The position numbers and the translations under genes were made by a program. A model generated the notes under the pieces. The model saw nothing but the letters and a program-made list of their open reading frames with translations, did no database searches and had not been told where the DNA came from. A DNA stretch of 64,000 nt, from assembly GCA_965217175.1 (NCBI GenBank), contig OZ244251.1:2356001-2420000 (forward strand), written 5' to 3'. The stretch comes from Bin87 sp965217175 (lineage in GTDB: Bacteria; Chloroflexota; Dehalococcoidia; Lucifugimonadales; UBA3495). Positions 26,029 through 34,110 of this stretch are shown piece by piece (positions within the stretch are counted from its first letter, which is position 1; each line of letters begins with the position of its first letter).

Positions 26029-27317
26029 CCGTTGGTGATTGAACTGAGATGTTCCCAGAAATTCGGGTAGGAGACCGAAGCGTCTTCGGAGCCGTGAATC
26101 GTTGTCGTTCCGGCCGCAGCCAACCCCGCCACCGCGAGCGACATAGCCAACCGATGGTCGCCGTGACTCTCCACGTCCGTGCCGGTGAGCTTGGAAACGC
26201 CCCGAATAACCATGCCATCTTCGCGCGGGTCAATGTCAGCTCCCATGCGCCGGAGTTCAGATACGGTTGTTTCGATGCGGTCGGACTCTTTCACCCGGAG
26301 TTCAGCCGCGTCTCGGAAAACGGTTTGCCCGCGGGCGAAGCAGGCCGCTACTGCCAAAACAGGCAACTCGTCGATCATGATCGGAATAATCTCGCCGCCC
26401 AGTTCGATGGCCTGCAAACTGGCAGAAGTCGCCACGACGTCGGCGACCGGCTCTCCTCCCTCGGTGCGCTGGTTTTCCAGCCGGAGGCAATCGCCGGCTC
26501 CCATCATTTGGAGCGCATCGATGATGCCGGCCCGGCTTGGGTTGAGACCTACGCCGGTGATGGTAACCCTGGCGTTGGGGTGGATCAGACCTGCCACCAT
26601 CCAGAATGCCGCCGAGGAGATATCGCCGGGAACCGCCACGTCGACGGCTTTGAGGGTGGTGGGAATCAGCGTGAGGGCCAGGCCATCAGAATTAACCTGG
26701 GCCCCCATGGCGGCCATCATGCGTTCTGTATGGTCGCGGGACAGGGCTGGTTGGTGGAGCACGGTGGGGCCAGTGGCGGAAAGTCCGGCGAGCATCAGGC
26801 ACGATTTCACCTGGGCGCTGGCCACCGGCATGTCGTATTCGATGGGACGCAGGTTACCGCCCCGAATCGCCAGCGGGGCGAGGGTGTCACCGTGGCGACC
26901 CATGATGGAGGCGCCCATCTGTTGCAGCGGCTGGACGATGCGACCCATGGGTCGGGTGCGCAACGAGGCATCGCCGGTGAGCACCGACAGGAACTCCTGG
27001 CCCGCCAACAGTCCGGATAACAATCGCATCGAGGTGCCGCTGTTGCCCGCGTCGAGCATGTCGGTGGGTTCTTGCAGTTGTGGCCCTAAGCCGGAAACAC
27101 GCACACTTCCCGGTTCGTCCAGGGACTCGATTCCAACGCCCATAGCCCTGAGGCAGGCAGCGGTGGACTGCACATCGGCTCCGTCGGACAGTCCAGTTAC
27201 GGTGGCCGCGCCTTCTGCAATGGCATTGAGGATCAACGACCGGTGCGAAACGGATTTATCGCCCGGCACCGCGAGCGAACCACCAAGAGACTGGGGGCTA
27301 ACTATAGTTTCAGTCAC
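26025..27317 (-). CDS. aroA: 3-phosphoshikimate 1-carboxyvinyltransferase (EPSP synthase)
   Basis: The sixth step of the shikimate pathway: joins PEP to shikimate 3-phosphate. 430 residues, full length for the two-domain inside-out barrel. The PGDKSVSHR N-terminal motif, LDAGNSGTSMRLL (the PEP-binding region), the RPMGRI block and the late ELRVKESDR signature are all present. It is 19 bases downstream of tyrA, so the tyrosine/aromatic genes are adjacent. Confidence 0.97.
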   Translation of the reverse strand: MTETIVSPQSLGGSLAVPGDKSVSHRSLILNAIAEGAATVTGLSDGADVQSTAACLRAMGVGIESLDEPGSVRVSGLGPQLQEPTDMLDAGNSGTSMRLLSGLLAGQEFLSVLTGDASLRTRPMGRIVQPLQQMGASIMGRHGDTLAPLAIRGGNLRPIEYDMPVASAQVKSCLMLAGLSATGPTVLHQPALSRDHTERMMAAMGAQVNSDGLALTLIPTTLKAVDVAVPGDISSAAFWMVAGLIHPNARVTITGVGLNPSRAGIIDALQMMGAGDCLRLENQRTEGGEPVADVVATSASLQAIELGGEIIPIMIDELPVLAVAACFARGQTVFRDAAELRVKESDRIETTVSELRRMGADIDPREDGMVIRGVSKLTGTDVESHGDHRLAMSLAVAGLAAAGTTTIHGSEDASVSYPNFWEHLSSITNG

Positions 27318-27336
27318 CGATTCTCTCCCTTGCTGG

Positions 27337-28374
27337 TTACGGCTTTTCGTCTCGCCGGCGGGTGCGATTGGGGTCGTCGTCCTTTTCCAGCATCATGAGT
27401 CGTCGAGCGCGGTTGGCCAATCCCCCAAGGAACATCTGACCCATTGAACTGGTGAACGTGGGGTAGTCGGGGGCGCTATCGATTTCCCGCGAGCGTGGAT
27501 TGACATCACCGGCTATCAACTTGGCGCGGGCAATCCTGGCGTCCTCAAACAGTGTCATCACCGCATCTATATCCGGGGGTTCGCTCCCGGAGTCCAGTAG
27601 TTTGCGATACTCGTATAGTTCACGAATGAAGGCATCGATCCAGGCAACAATGGGTTCGGCGTTGCTGACACAAATGTCCCGGTGCATGGTTGAGTCGCCG
27701 GACGCCAGCCGGGTGATGTCGCGGTAACCGGACGACGCCAGCTGCCCAATGTCGGACCAGTTGGCCGATTTGCTGGTGCAGCCCACCAGCGCCGTGGACA
27801 CCAGGAAGGGAAGGTGGCTTACCGCAGCCACGAAGCTATCGTGCTCGTCCAGGCCAATGAAGTAGGGTTCTGCACCCACCGCCTCCGCCAGCGTGGTGAT
27901 TTCTCCCACGGCGCGCTGACTGGCCTTTGAACTGGGGATTAGGCAGTATGGTTTACCCGCGAAGAGCGTGGCATCGGCGTTTTCAGGGCCGGGAGTTTCC
28001 CGGCCGGCCATGGGATGCCCGCCGACGAAGTCCACAGAATCCGGCAACAGCTCGTCGGCCCACTTGAGCACCTGGGTTTTGGTGCTGCCGACATCGGTAA
28101 CGACGCAGCCTTCCGGCAGGTATGGCGCCATGCCTTCCATAAGTTCGCGCATGGCGAGGACCGGTGTGGCCAGTACGATAACATCGGCTTCGTGGATGGC
28201 GTTTCCCAACCTACCTTCCACCCGGTCGAAGGCCTGACGTCGCTGGGCTCCCGCTCTGGAAGCATGTTCCGAATCGGTGCCCACCACGGTCAGGTTGCGT
28301 AATGACGAAGCACGCAGCGCCAAACCAAGCGATGTGCCGATCAATCCGGTGCCGATTACAGTAATTTGTGCCAC
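27337..28374 (-). CDS. tyrA: Prephenate/arogenate dehydrogenase TyrA
   Basis: Oxidative decarboxylation of prephenate to 4-hydroxyphenylpyruvate (or of arogenate to tyrosine). 345 residues, starting at GTG 28374 with the NAD-binding ITVIGTGLIGTSLGLAL. Active-site histidines appear in VGGHPMAG and VAAVSHLPF, and DVGSTKTQV is typical. The longer in-frame extension to 28755 has no ribosome site and would overlap the divergent transporter gene. No ACT domain is seen at the C-terminus, so feedback by tyrosine is not evident. First gene of tyrA-aroA-gmk-lipA. Confidence 0.93.
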   Translation of the reverse strand: MAQITVIGTGLIGTSLGLALRASSLRNLTVVGTDSEHASRAGAQRRQAFDRVEGRLGNAIHEADVIVLATPVLAMRELMEGMAPYLPEGCVVTDVGSTKTQVLKWADELLPDSVDFVGGHPMAGRETPGPENADATLFAGKPYCLIPSSKASQRAVGEITTLAEAVGAEPYFIGLDEHDSFVAAVSHLPFLVSTALVGCTSKSANWSDIGQLASSGYRDITRLASGDSTMHRDICVSNAEPIVAWIDAFIRELYEYRKLLDSGSEPPDIDAVMTLFEDARIARAKLIAGDVNPRSREIDSAPDYPTFTSSMGQMFLGGLANRARRLMMLEKDDDPNRTRRRDEKP

Positions 28375-28553
28375 GTGCGTATTCTGCCTTTCGGTACAGA
28401 TTCTTGAGCGTCGCCCTCGCAGAGATGGCGCTCCTGGTTGTTGATACCAGTGGTTGATTGGGAGTAGTGTACAACATCCGCTGGCGGCGGTAAAACCAGG
28501 CACCAGGGAGGTGGCCCGGTGTCGACCACGCCGTTGCCACACTTCCATCAGGG

Positions 28554-28583
28554 TTGACAAAAACCGGCATCCGGGCCTACGGT
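28554..28583 (+). promoter_or_regulatory. Candidate promoter for the betaine-type transporter ATPase
   Basis: A perfect TTGACA (28554-28559) and TACGGT (28578-28583) are 18 bases apart, in the 334-base divergent gap 28375-28708. Apart from this I see no gene or RNA in that gap. Confidence 0.45.
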
Positions 28584-28708
28584 AGTCGAACGCTTCCCAT
28601 GCGTAAACACGGCATGGGATAGGGCCGGGGTACGCGTTGAAATCTGTAACCAGATTGTGAAAAACGCCCCCGGATACATCGCAATTTCGCGCCTTGGGGT
28701 GATCTTGA

Positions 28709-30067
28709 ATGGCTACGGACGATAAACCACTCGCCAGTCTGACGCCAGTCGACAACTCGAATGAATCTGACCCAGAACCTTACATCAAGGTCAGGTCAGT
28801 GTGGAAAGTATTCGGAAAAGATCCCGAGAAGGTTTTGGATCCCGAATACGCCGACAAGGGCAAGTCATTTTTCCAGTCCGAATTGGGCAACGTCGTTGGC
28901 CTGCAGGATGTGTCATTCGACGTCCAAAAAGGCGAGACGTTTGTCATCATGGGGTTGTCGGGCAGCGGCAAATCCACGATGGTGCGCTGCCTGATCCGGT
29001 TGATAGACCCAACCGCTGGAGAGATCGTCATCAACGGCCATGACATCACCCGGATGTCCGAGAAAAACCTGATCGAGTTTCGCCGCAGCGGAATCGCCAT
29101 GGTGTTTCAACATTACGGCTTGATGCCCCACCGGAACGTTATTGATAACGCGGCATGGGGATTGGAAGTGCAGGGCGTGAAGAAAGACGAGCGCTATTCC
29201 CGAACGCGCGAAGTCCTGGAACTGGTTGGCCTGTCCGGTTGGGAGGAGGCGTATCCGCGGCAGTTGTCCGGGGGAATGCAGCAACGGGTTGGGCTGGCTC
29301 GCGCCTTGGCTGTCGAAACTGACATCATGCTGATGGACGAGCCGTTCAGCGGGTTGGATCCCCTGATCCGACGCCAGATGCAGGATGAACTTCTGCGCCT
29401 GCAATCTGAGTTGCAAAAGACCATCGTTTTTATCACGCATGACCTGAACGAGGCATTGAAGCTGGGTGACCGCATCGCGATTATGCACGACGGACAGGTA
29501 GCGCAAATCGGATCCCCCGAGGACATTGTGCTGCGTCCCGAGGACGAGTACGTGGGAGATTTCACCCAGGACGTTCGCCTGGAAAGCGTGCTGACAGCTA
29601 ACAAGGTTATGGTAACCCCAAAGGCCACCGTCATGGGACACCAGGGTCCGAGGGCGGCTCTGCACACCATCGGCAACAGCGACGGCGACGCCGCCTGGGT
29701 GGTGGATATGCGGGAACGCTACATAGGGTTGCTGTCCATTACCAACGCGGAGCGGGCGGTGCGCGCCGGCGTAAAACGATTCGACCAGGCCTGGGGCTTT
29801 GTCGACCGCGAGTATCCGGCGGTGGCGCCGACAACCACGTTCGACGCTTTGATTCCGATGGCGATGGCGAGCGACTTCCCAATACCCATTGTGGATGACG
29901 CCAACGTCTTGGTTGGTGAAGTCCACCGCAGCGCGCTGGCCGAGGCGCTGGCCGAAACCTCTGCGGCTGACGCCGATTACGAGGCCAACGCCGCCGAAAA
30001 CGCGTTGATAGCCGAATCCCGTGTTGAAAGTGCCACAAATATTGACGCGGACGATTCAGGAAAATAG
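28709..30067 (+). CDS. Glycine betaine/proline ABC transporter ATP-binding protein (ProV/OpuAA-like)
   Basis: The ATPase of an osmolyte-type importer, 452 residues. The Walker A GLSGSGKST follows a long N-terminal part with the VWKVFGKDPE segment typical of ProV. The LSGGMQQR signature, Walker B IMLMDEPFSGLDP and the switch histidine in FITHD are all present. The C-terminal third is CBS-like, as in ProV/OpuAA, where it responds to ionic strength. The last 40 residues are acidic and alanine-rich. Permease and binding protein genes follow in order on the same strand. Confidence 0.94.
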   Translation: MATDDKPLASLTPVDNSNESDPEPYIKVRSVWKVFGKDPEKVLDPEYADKGKSFFQSELGNVVGLQDVSFDVQKGETFVIMGLSGSGKSTMVRCLIRLIDPTAGEIVINGHDITRMSEKNLIEFRRSGIAMVFQHYGLMPHRNVIDNAAWGLEVQGVKKDERYSRTREVLELVGLSGWEEAYPRQLSGGMQQRVGLARALAVETDIMLMDEPFSGLDPLIRRQMQDELLRLQSELQKTIVFITHDLNEALKLGDRIAIMHDGQVAQIGSPEDIVLRPEDEYVGDFTQDVRLESVLTANKVMVTPKATVMGHQGPRAALHTIGNSDGDAAWVVDMRERYIGLLSITNAERAVRAGVKRFDQAWGFVDREYPAVAPTTTFDALIPMAMASDFPIPIVDDANVLVGEVHRSALAEALAETSAADADYEANAAENALIAESRVESATNIDADDSGK

Positions 30068-30134
30068 CAATGGCCTGACCACCTGAGCCGTATCGCCGGC
30101 GCTTCATCCGGCACGCCTATTACGGGAGGAAATC

Positions 30135-31229
30135 ATGGCAGTAATAACCAGAGATGAGCCTGAAACCGGGGCGGCGGAATCGATCCAGACTGCATCGAGC
30201 GCACCGGGTGCGACACCGCGGCTCACACTTGGGAACATCCCAATACTGTACAAATGGTCAATCGGCATTGCGGCCGTTCTGGTCGTGTTGATTGCCAGCC
30301 TCCTGATCTGGGGGCCGGAGATGGAGTTTCCGACGACGGTGGCTCGAACGACGTCGACCGACGGGACGACGACTTTTGACCGGTCGCTTAGGAACGTTAC
30401 GGGAAGCGCCATTGACGTTGGAGCCACATGGCTGACACAAGAGGGGCGATGGCTGTTCGGAGGGATCAAGAACGGTGTTACGTATGTGCTGCTCTATATC
30501 GAAACCGGTCTGAAGTGGCTGCCATGGCCAGCAGTTGTCCTGGCGCTGGCGCTGGCGTCCTTTGCAGTGGGACGCTGGGCATTGATGATATTTGCGACGG
30601 TGGCTTTTCTCTACATCGGCTTTATGGGGCTTTGGGAAAACACCATAGACACCATTGCGTTGATGGTAGTGGCGGTAGCGTTGTCGGTGGCGGTTGGGCT
30701 GCCGCTGGGCGTGCTGGCCGCGCGCAACCAGACTGCGGACCGCATTCTGCGCCCAATCCTGGACGGGATGCAGACCATGCCGAGCTTTGTGTACCTGCTG
30801 CCGGGGATTCTGTTCTTCGGGCTGGGCAAGCCGGCGGGTATATTCGCCACCATCATCTACGCGGTGCCGCCGGTAATCCGGCTGACCAACCTGGGCATCC
30901 GGCAGGTGTCCCCGGAAACGGTGGAAGCGGCGCGGTCTTTCGGGGCTTCGCCATTGCAGATTCTCTCGAAGGTGCAAGTGCCGATGGCGCTCCCCACTAT
31001 CATGGCCGGCATCAACCAGACTACCATGCTCGCTCTGTCAATGGTAACCATCGCAAGCATGGTAGCGGCCGGCGGCCTGGGTGACAACGTGCTGCGGGCT
31101 ATCCAAAAGAACGAAGTGGGCAAGGGGATAATCGCCGGGTTGGCTATCGTGTTCATGGCTATCGTAATCGACCGCCTCACGCAGTCGGTAGCGAGAAGCC
31201 GTCAGGAAGCATTGTCCGGAGGGCTTTGA
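30135..31229 (+). CDS. Glycine betaine/proline ABC transporter permease (ProW/OpuAB-like)
   Basis: A 364-residue inner-membrane permease. Several hydrophobic segments run from about residue 35 on. The BPD_transp_1 core holds the EAA-type loop ETVEAARSFGASPLQIL, which docks on the ATPase. Residues 60-110 form a hydrophilic insertion between the first two hydrophobic stretches, similar to the extra N-terminal region of ProW. GGGAGG precedes the ATG. Encoded 67 bases after the ATPase. Confidence 0.93.
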   Translation: MAVITRDEPETGAAESIQTASSAPGATPRLTLGNIPILYKWSIGIAAVLVVLIASLLIWGPEMEFPTTVARTTSTDGTTTFDRSLRNVTGSAIDVGATWLTQEGRWLFGGIKNGVTYVLLYIETGLKWLPWPAVVLALALASFAVGRWALMIFATVAFLYIGFMGLWENTIDTIALMVVAVALSVAVGLPLGVLAARNQTADRILRPILDGMQTMPSFVYLLPGILFFGLGKPAGIFATIIYAVPPVIRLTNLGIRQVSPETVEAARSFGASPLQILSKVQVPMALPTIMAGINQTTMLALSMVTIASMVAAGGLGDNVLRAIQKNEVGKGIIAGLAIVFMAIVIDRLTQSVARSRQEALSGGL

Positions 31230-31283
31230 TCAACCTCACGTTGGTTACGCTAAGCGAAATCGTGGTGTTCAAGCGGGATATTA

Positions 31284-31310
31284 TACGTAAGTGTATCAAC
31301 ATGTTACGTA
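31284..31310. promoter_or_regulatory. Inverted repeat TACGTAA-N13-TTACGTA
   Basis: A perfect 7-bp dyad in the gap between permease and binding protein genes, about 50 bases upstream of a strong promoter. It lacks a T-run and looks like an operator or RNA hairpin; its partner is unknown. Confidence 0.35.
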
Positions 31311-31359
31311 AAGTAACTGTGGTTTTGCCACTCATTTCCTGAATCAGTATGTTGGAGGT

Positions 31360-31388
31360 TTGACACCCGTATCACGGGCTGTTATAAC
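31360..31388 (+). promoter_or_regulatory. Strong sigma-70 promoter for the binding protein
   Basis: A perfect TTGACA (31360-31365), 17-base spacer and TATAAC (31383-31388), about 70 bases before the TTG start. The spacer itself contains the short dyad CCCGT-N3-ACGGG. It would let the binding protein be made in excess over the membrane parts, as is usual. Confidence 0.75.
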
Positions 31389-31456
31389 TGTCGCCACTAC
31401 CCCGGCGCCGGGATTGCCCGGTAGCCTTGAGATCACCCAAAAGGGAGGAACCCATC

Positions 31457-32647
31457 TTGCCTGCAAAATTCAGACTACTAGCCATATCGGCGCTGTTAGC
31501 CGCAGTAACGGCGCTTGCCGTCATGGCTTGTTCGCCAGCAACGCCTGAAACCATTACCGAGACGGTGGAAGTAACCAAGATTGTTGAAGTGCCAGGCGAA
31601 CAGGTCCAAGTAACTGTTGAAGTGCCAGGCGAACAGGTCCAAGTAACTGTTGAAGTGCCCGGTGAACAGGTTCAAGTCACCAGGATCGTCCAAGTGATGG
31701 CGCCGGAGGGGCCCAAAGACACCATCATCTTCGGAGACCTCAACTGGTCCAGCGCATTGCTGCAGAACCGCATCGCCCAATACATCGTTGAAAAGGGCTA
31801 CGGCTATCCGACCGACGTAAAATTCGGCGCCACGCTGCCCCTGTTTCAGGGATTGCAGAACGGCGACACCCACGTAACGATGGAAATCTGGCTGCCCAAC
31901 CAGGACGAAGCCTGGAACAAGGCCAGAGAAGACGGCGCGGTGCTGTCAGTCGGTAAGAGCCTGGGTAGTGACTGGCAGTCTGCCTTCGTAATCCCCGCTT
32001 ATTTGCAAGAGCAATATCCCGACCTGGACAGTGTTGAAGACCTGAAGGAGCAACAATACAAAGACCTGTTCAAGACGGCGGAAACCGGCGATAAGGCGCG
32101 GCTGGTATCCTGCATCATCGGTTGGGCCTGCGAGGACGTGAACGCCGCTCAGGTCGAGGGCTACGGTCTGTCCGACCACGTTGAAATCATCAACCCTGGC
32201 GATGGCGCGGCGCTGAACGCCGACTTGTACGGAGCTTATGAACGCGAGGAACCTTGGCTGGGTTACCAGTGGGGCACCAATGACCCGGCCCTGAAGCTGG
32301 ACCTGGTTCGCCTGGAGGAGCCGGCTTACAGCGACCAGTGCTGGTTCACCACCCAGGCTTGCGCGTACAAAGACGCCACCATCCTGATTGCAGTATATCC
32401 CGACCTGCCGGCCCGCGCTCCCGACGTTCTCGAAATGCTGCGCCAGTGGGATTTCAACATCGACATCTACAAGTCCGTCGTCCGGTGGCAGGACGCTAAC
32501 CCTGATGCTGATGTTAAAGCGACTACCATGTGGTGGCTGAACAACAACGCCGATATCTGGGGTGGTTGGGTTACCGATGATGCCGCCGCTTCCATCCAGG
32601 CTGCGCTCAGCGCGGGTGAAGAAGCAGAAGGCTGGCCTTCCGAGTAA
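31457..32647 (+). CDS. Glycine betaine/proline ABC transporter substrate-binding lipoprotein (ProX/OpuAC-like)
   Basis: A 396-residue exported lipoprotein. A signal peptide with an AVMAC lipobox ends near residue 25. A spacer of three VEVPGEQVQVT repeats follows, then an OpuAC-type binding domain with conserved tryptophans (FGDLNWSSA, MEIWLPNQDEAW, WLGYQWGT, MWWLNNNADIWGGW). Aromatic boxes of this kind bind quaternary ammonium ligands, but ligand identity is inferred. The TTG at 31457 has GGGAGG 8-9 bases upstream; the upstream in-frame codons are rejected. Confidence 0.92.
   Translation: MPAKFRLLAISALLAAVTALAVMACSPATPETITETVEVTKIVEVPGEQVQVTVEVPGEQVQVTVEVPGEQVQVTRIVQVMAPEGPKDTIIFGDLNWSSALLQNRIAQYIVEKGYGYPTDVKFGATLPLFQGLQNGDTHVTMEIWLPNQDEAWNKAREDGAVLSVGKSLGSDWQSAFVIPAYLQEQYPDLDSVEDLKEQQYKDLFKTAETGDKARLVSCIIGWACEDVNAAQVEGYGLSDHVEIINPGDGAALNADLYGAYEREEPWLGYQWGTNDPALKLDLVRLEEPAYSDQCWFTTQACAYKDATILIAVYPDLPARAPDVLEMLRQWDFNIDIYKSVVRWQDANPDADVKATTMWWLNNNADIWGGWVTDDAAASIQAALSAGEEAEGWPSE
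31583..31681 (+). repeat. Three tandem 33-base repeats inside the binding-protein spacer
   Basis: The first two units (31583-31648) are identical and the third (31649-31681) differs at a few third positions. Each encodes VEVPGEQVQVT. The repeat lies between the lipid anchor and the folded domain, so it probably sets the length of the tether. Confidence 0.9.
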
Positions 32648-32683
32648 AACAGCCGGGCAGTACCAACCAAGCGTACTATCGAA

Positions 32684-32714
32684 GCGGCCCCGGCAACGGG
32701 GCCGCCTTGTTTTT
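32684..32714 (+). terminator. Rho-independent terminator after the transporter operon
   Basis: An 8-bp perfect stem GCGGCCCC/GGGGCCGC with loop GGCAAC, followed by CTTGTTTTT. It lies 37 bases after the binding-protein stop. Confidence 0.9.
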
Positions 32715-32715
32715 C

Positions 32716-32724
32716 TGCTACAAT
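32716..32724 (+). promoter_or_regulatory. Extended -10 promoter for the RraA-like gene
   Basis: TGC-TACAAT directly follows the terminator T-run, about 50 bases before the ATG at 32776. Confidence 0.5.
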
Positions 32725-32775
32725 GCAACCCGCCCCCAGCACCCGAATCTGGAACGCGAAGGACTCTTGACCCCG

Positions 32776-33510
32776 ATGACTACTGCTAACTCTGCCTCTG
32801 CCGTGTCGGATGAAACGCTGGCTACGCTGAAGACTATTCCCACCCAAACGCTGATCGATGGGCTGTGGGTAATGGGTTGGCCGATGAGCATGATCGAGGG
32901 TGCAAAGCCGCTGCAACCCGGCCAAAGCATGGCGGGGAGAGCGGTAACGCTCCGGTTTGTGCCCCACCGTCCAGACTTGGCTGCAGACAAGCCCAAGGGT
33001 GCCGACTCTGCCGAGTACGTTGCTTTTGAACTGTGCGGGCCGGGCGAGGTTTTGGTGATCGATGCGATGGGGTGGCCATACAGCAGCATCGGCGGCGATA
33101 TCAAGTTTTACCGACTCTATCAGCGCGGAGTTGGCGGCCTGGTTACCGACGGGGCGGTGCGGGACACCAACACCCTCAAGGGTTACGGGTTTCCGGTTTA
33201 TGCCGCCAATGCCACCGCCAAGCAGGGTCCGGCTGAGTTTTGGCCCTGGCAGGTGAACGACTGCATCCAATGTGGCGGTGTGTTGGTGCGACCGGGTGAC
33301 GCGATAGTGGGAGATGACGATGGCGTGGTAGTAGTGCCCGCGGCAACAGCCAACGAGGTCATAGAGATTGCCCACCAGCGGGAGGAAGTAGAGGCCGTCA
33401 TCAAAGCGCAACTTGAACTGGAACAATGTTCCCCGGGGAAATACTATCCCTTCAACGACAACACCTGGAAACTTTTCGAAGAAAAGACCGGCAAGAAACC
33501 ATACCGCTGA
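32776..33510 (+). CDS. RraA-family protein (HMG/CHA aldolase-like)
   Basis: A 244-residue RraA-like fold protein. The family blocks are visible: TLIDGLWVMG near the start, AGRAVTLRF, PGEVLVIDAMG, GGLVTDGAVRD (which holds the Arg-Asp of the aldolase active site) and a GDAIVGDDDGVVVVP block. Relatives cleave 4-hydroxy-4-methyl-2-oxoglutarate or oxaloacetate, or regulate RNase E; with no RNase E context and catabolic neighbours, an aldolase/decarboxylase is more likely. A TTG at 32767 is an alternative start. A CMD protein follows 33 bases later. Confidence 0.88.
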   Translation: MTTANSASAVSDETLATLKTIPTQTLIDGLWVMGWPMSMIEGAKPLQPGQSMAGRAVTLRFVPHRPDLAADKPKGADSAEYVAFELCGPGEVLVIDAMGWPYSSIGGDIKFYRLYQRGVGGLVTDGAVRDTNTLKGYGFPVYAANATAKQGPAEFWPWQVNDCIQCGGVLVRPGDAIVGDDDGVVVVPAATANEVIEIAHQREEVEAVIKAQLELEQCSPGKYYPFNDNTWKLFEEKTGKKPYR

Positions 33511-33543
33511 TTTGAGATAACCACCCACAACTGGAGGCAAATT

Positions 33544-34110
33544 ATGGCTCGATTACCTGTAGCAACGCGCGAAAGCATCCCCGCCGGTCAGGAGGCCGCG
33601 TTCGACCAGATCGTTGGGAGTTCGGGAGCTGTGGCGCCCTATGGTCCCGGTTCGGTTTTGACCCACGTCCCCGAGGCCAGCAAACACGCCACCGCGCTGA
33701 ACCTGTACTTGCGTAACGATTCCAGCGTACCGTTGAAGTCGGCCGAACTCGCGATGCTGGTGGCAGCCCGGGAGATGGATTGTCAGCACATTTGGAACTC
33801 TCATGCCAAGTCAGCCCGTGACGCCGGCGTACCGGATGGCGTTGTGGACGCGCTGCGGGACGGGAAGCCGTTGCCCGAGTTGGCCCCCGACGAATCAGCA
33901 GTGATAAATCTGGGACGGGAGATTTTACGGAATCACCAGGTCAGCCGAGGCGGATACCAGAGCGCGCTGGAGATTTTCGGGCAACAGGGGACTATAGAAT
34001 TGAGCCTGATTCTGGGAAATTACACCATGCTGTCGATGGTCATCAACACGTTCGAGACTAACTTGGCGCCCAATCGAACAGAACCCCTGCTGCAGAAGAT
34101 TAACCACTAA
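33544..34110 (+). CDS. Carboxymuconolactone decarboxylase-like protein (AhpD fold)
   Basis: A 188-residue helical CMD/AhpD-fold protein. The active region reads REMDCQHIWNSH: the first cysteine and the histidine of the AhpD CxxCxxxH motif are kept, but the second cysteine is replaced by isoleucine. That argues against disulfide reductase chemistry; a lactone or ring decarboxylase-type role is possible. A strong GGAGG box precedes the ATG. A paralogue with the same motif is at 40980-41540. The 3' end overlaps the convergent NHL gene by 11 bases. Confidence 0.85.
   Translation: MARLPVATRESIPAGQEAAFDQIVGSSGAVAPYGPGSVLTHVPEASKHATALNLYLRNDSSVPLKSAELAMLVAAREMDCQHIWNSHAKSARDAGVPDGVVDALRDGKPLPELAPDESAVINLGREILRNHQVSRGGYQSALEIFGQQGTIELSLILGNYTMLSMVINTFETNLAPNRTEPLLQKINH

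Noticed and set aside
26049..27020. A 323-codon plus-strand ORF inside aroA
   Set aside because: Antisense shadow with glycine/histidine-rich sequence and no recognisable domain.
26179..27447. A 422-codon plus-strand ORF opposite aroA and tyrA
   Set aside because: Shadow frame of the well-supported aroA; low-complexity serine/arginine/proline translation with no motif.
28375..28755. N-terminal extension of tyrA
   Set aside because: No ribosome site; it covers the transporter promoter and overlaps the divergent ATPase gene, while the Rossmann motif starts right after GTG 28374.
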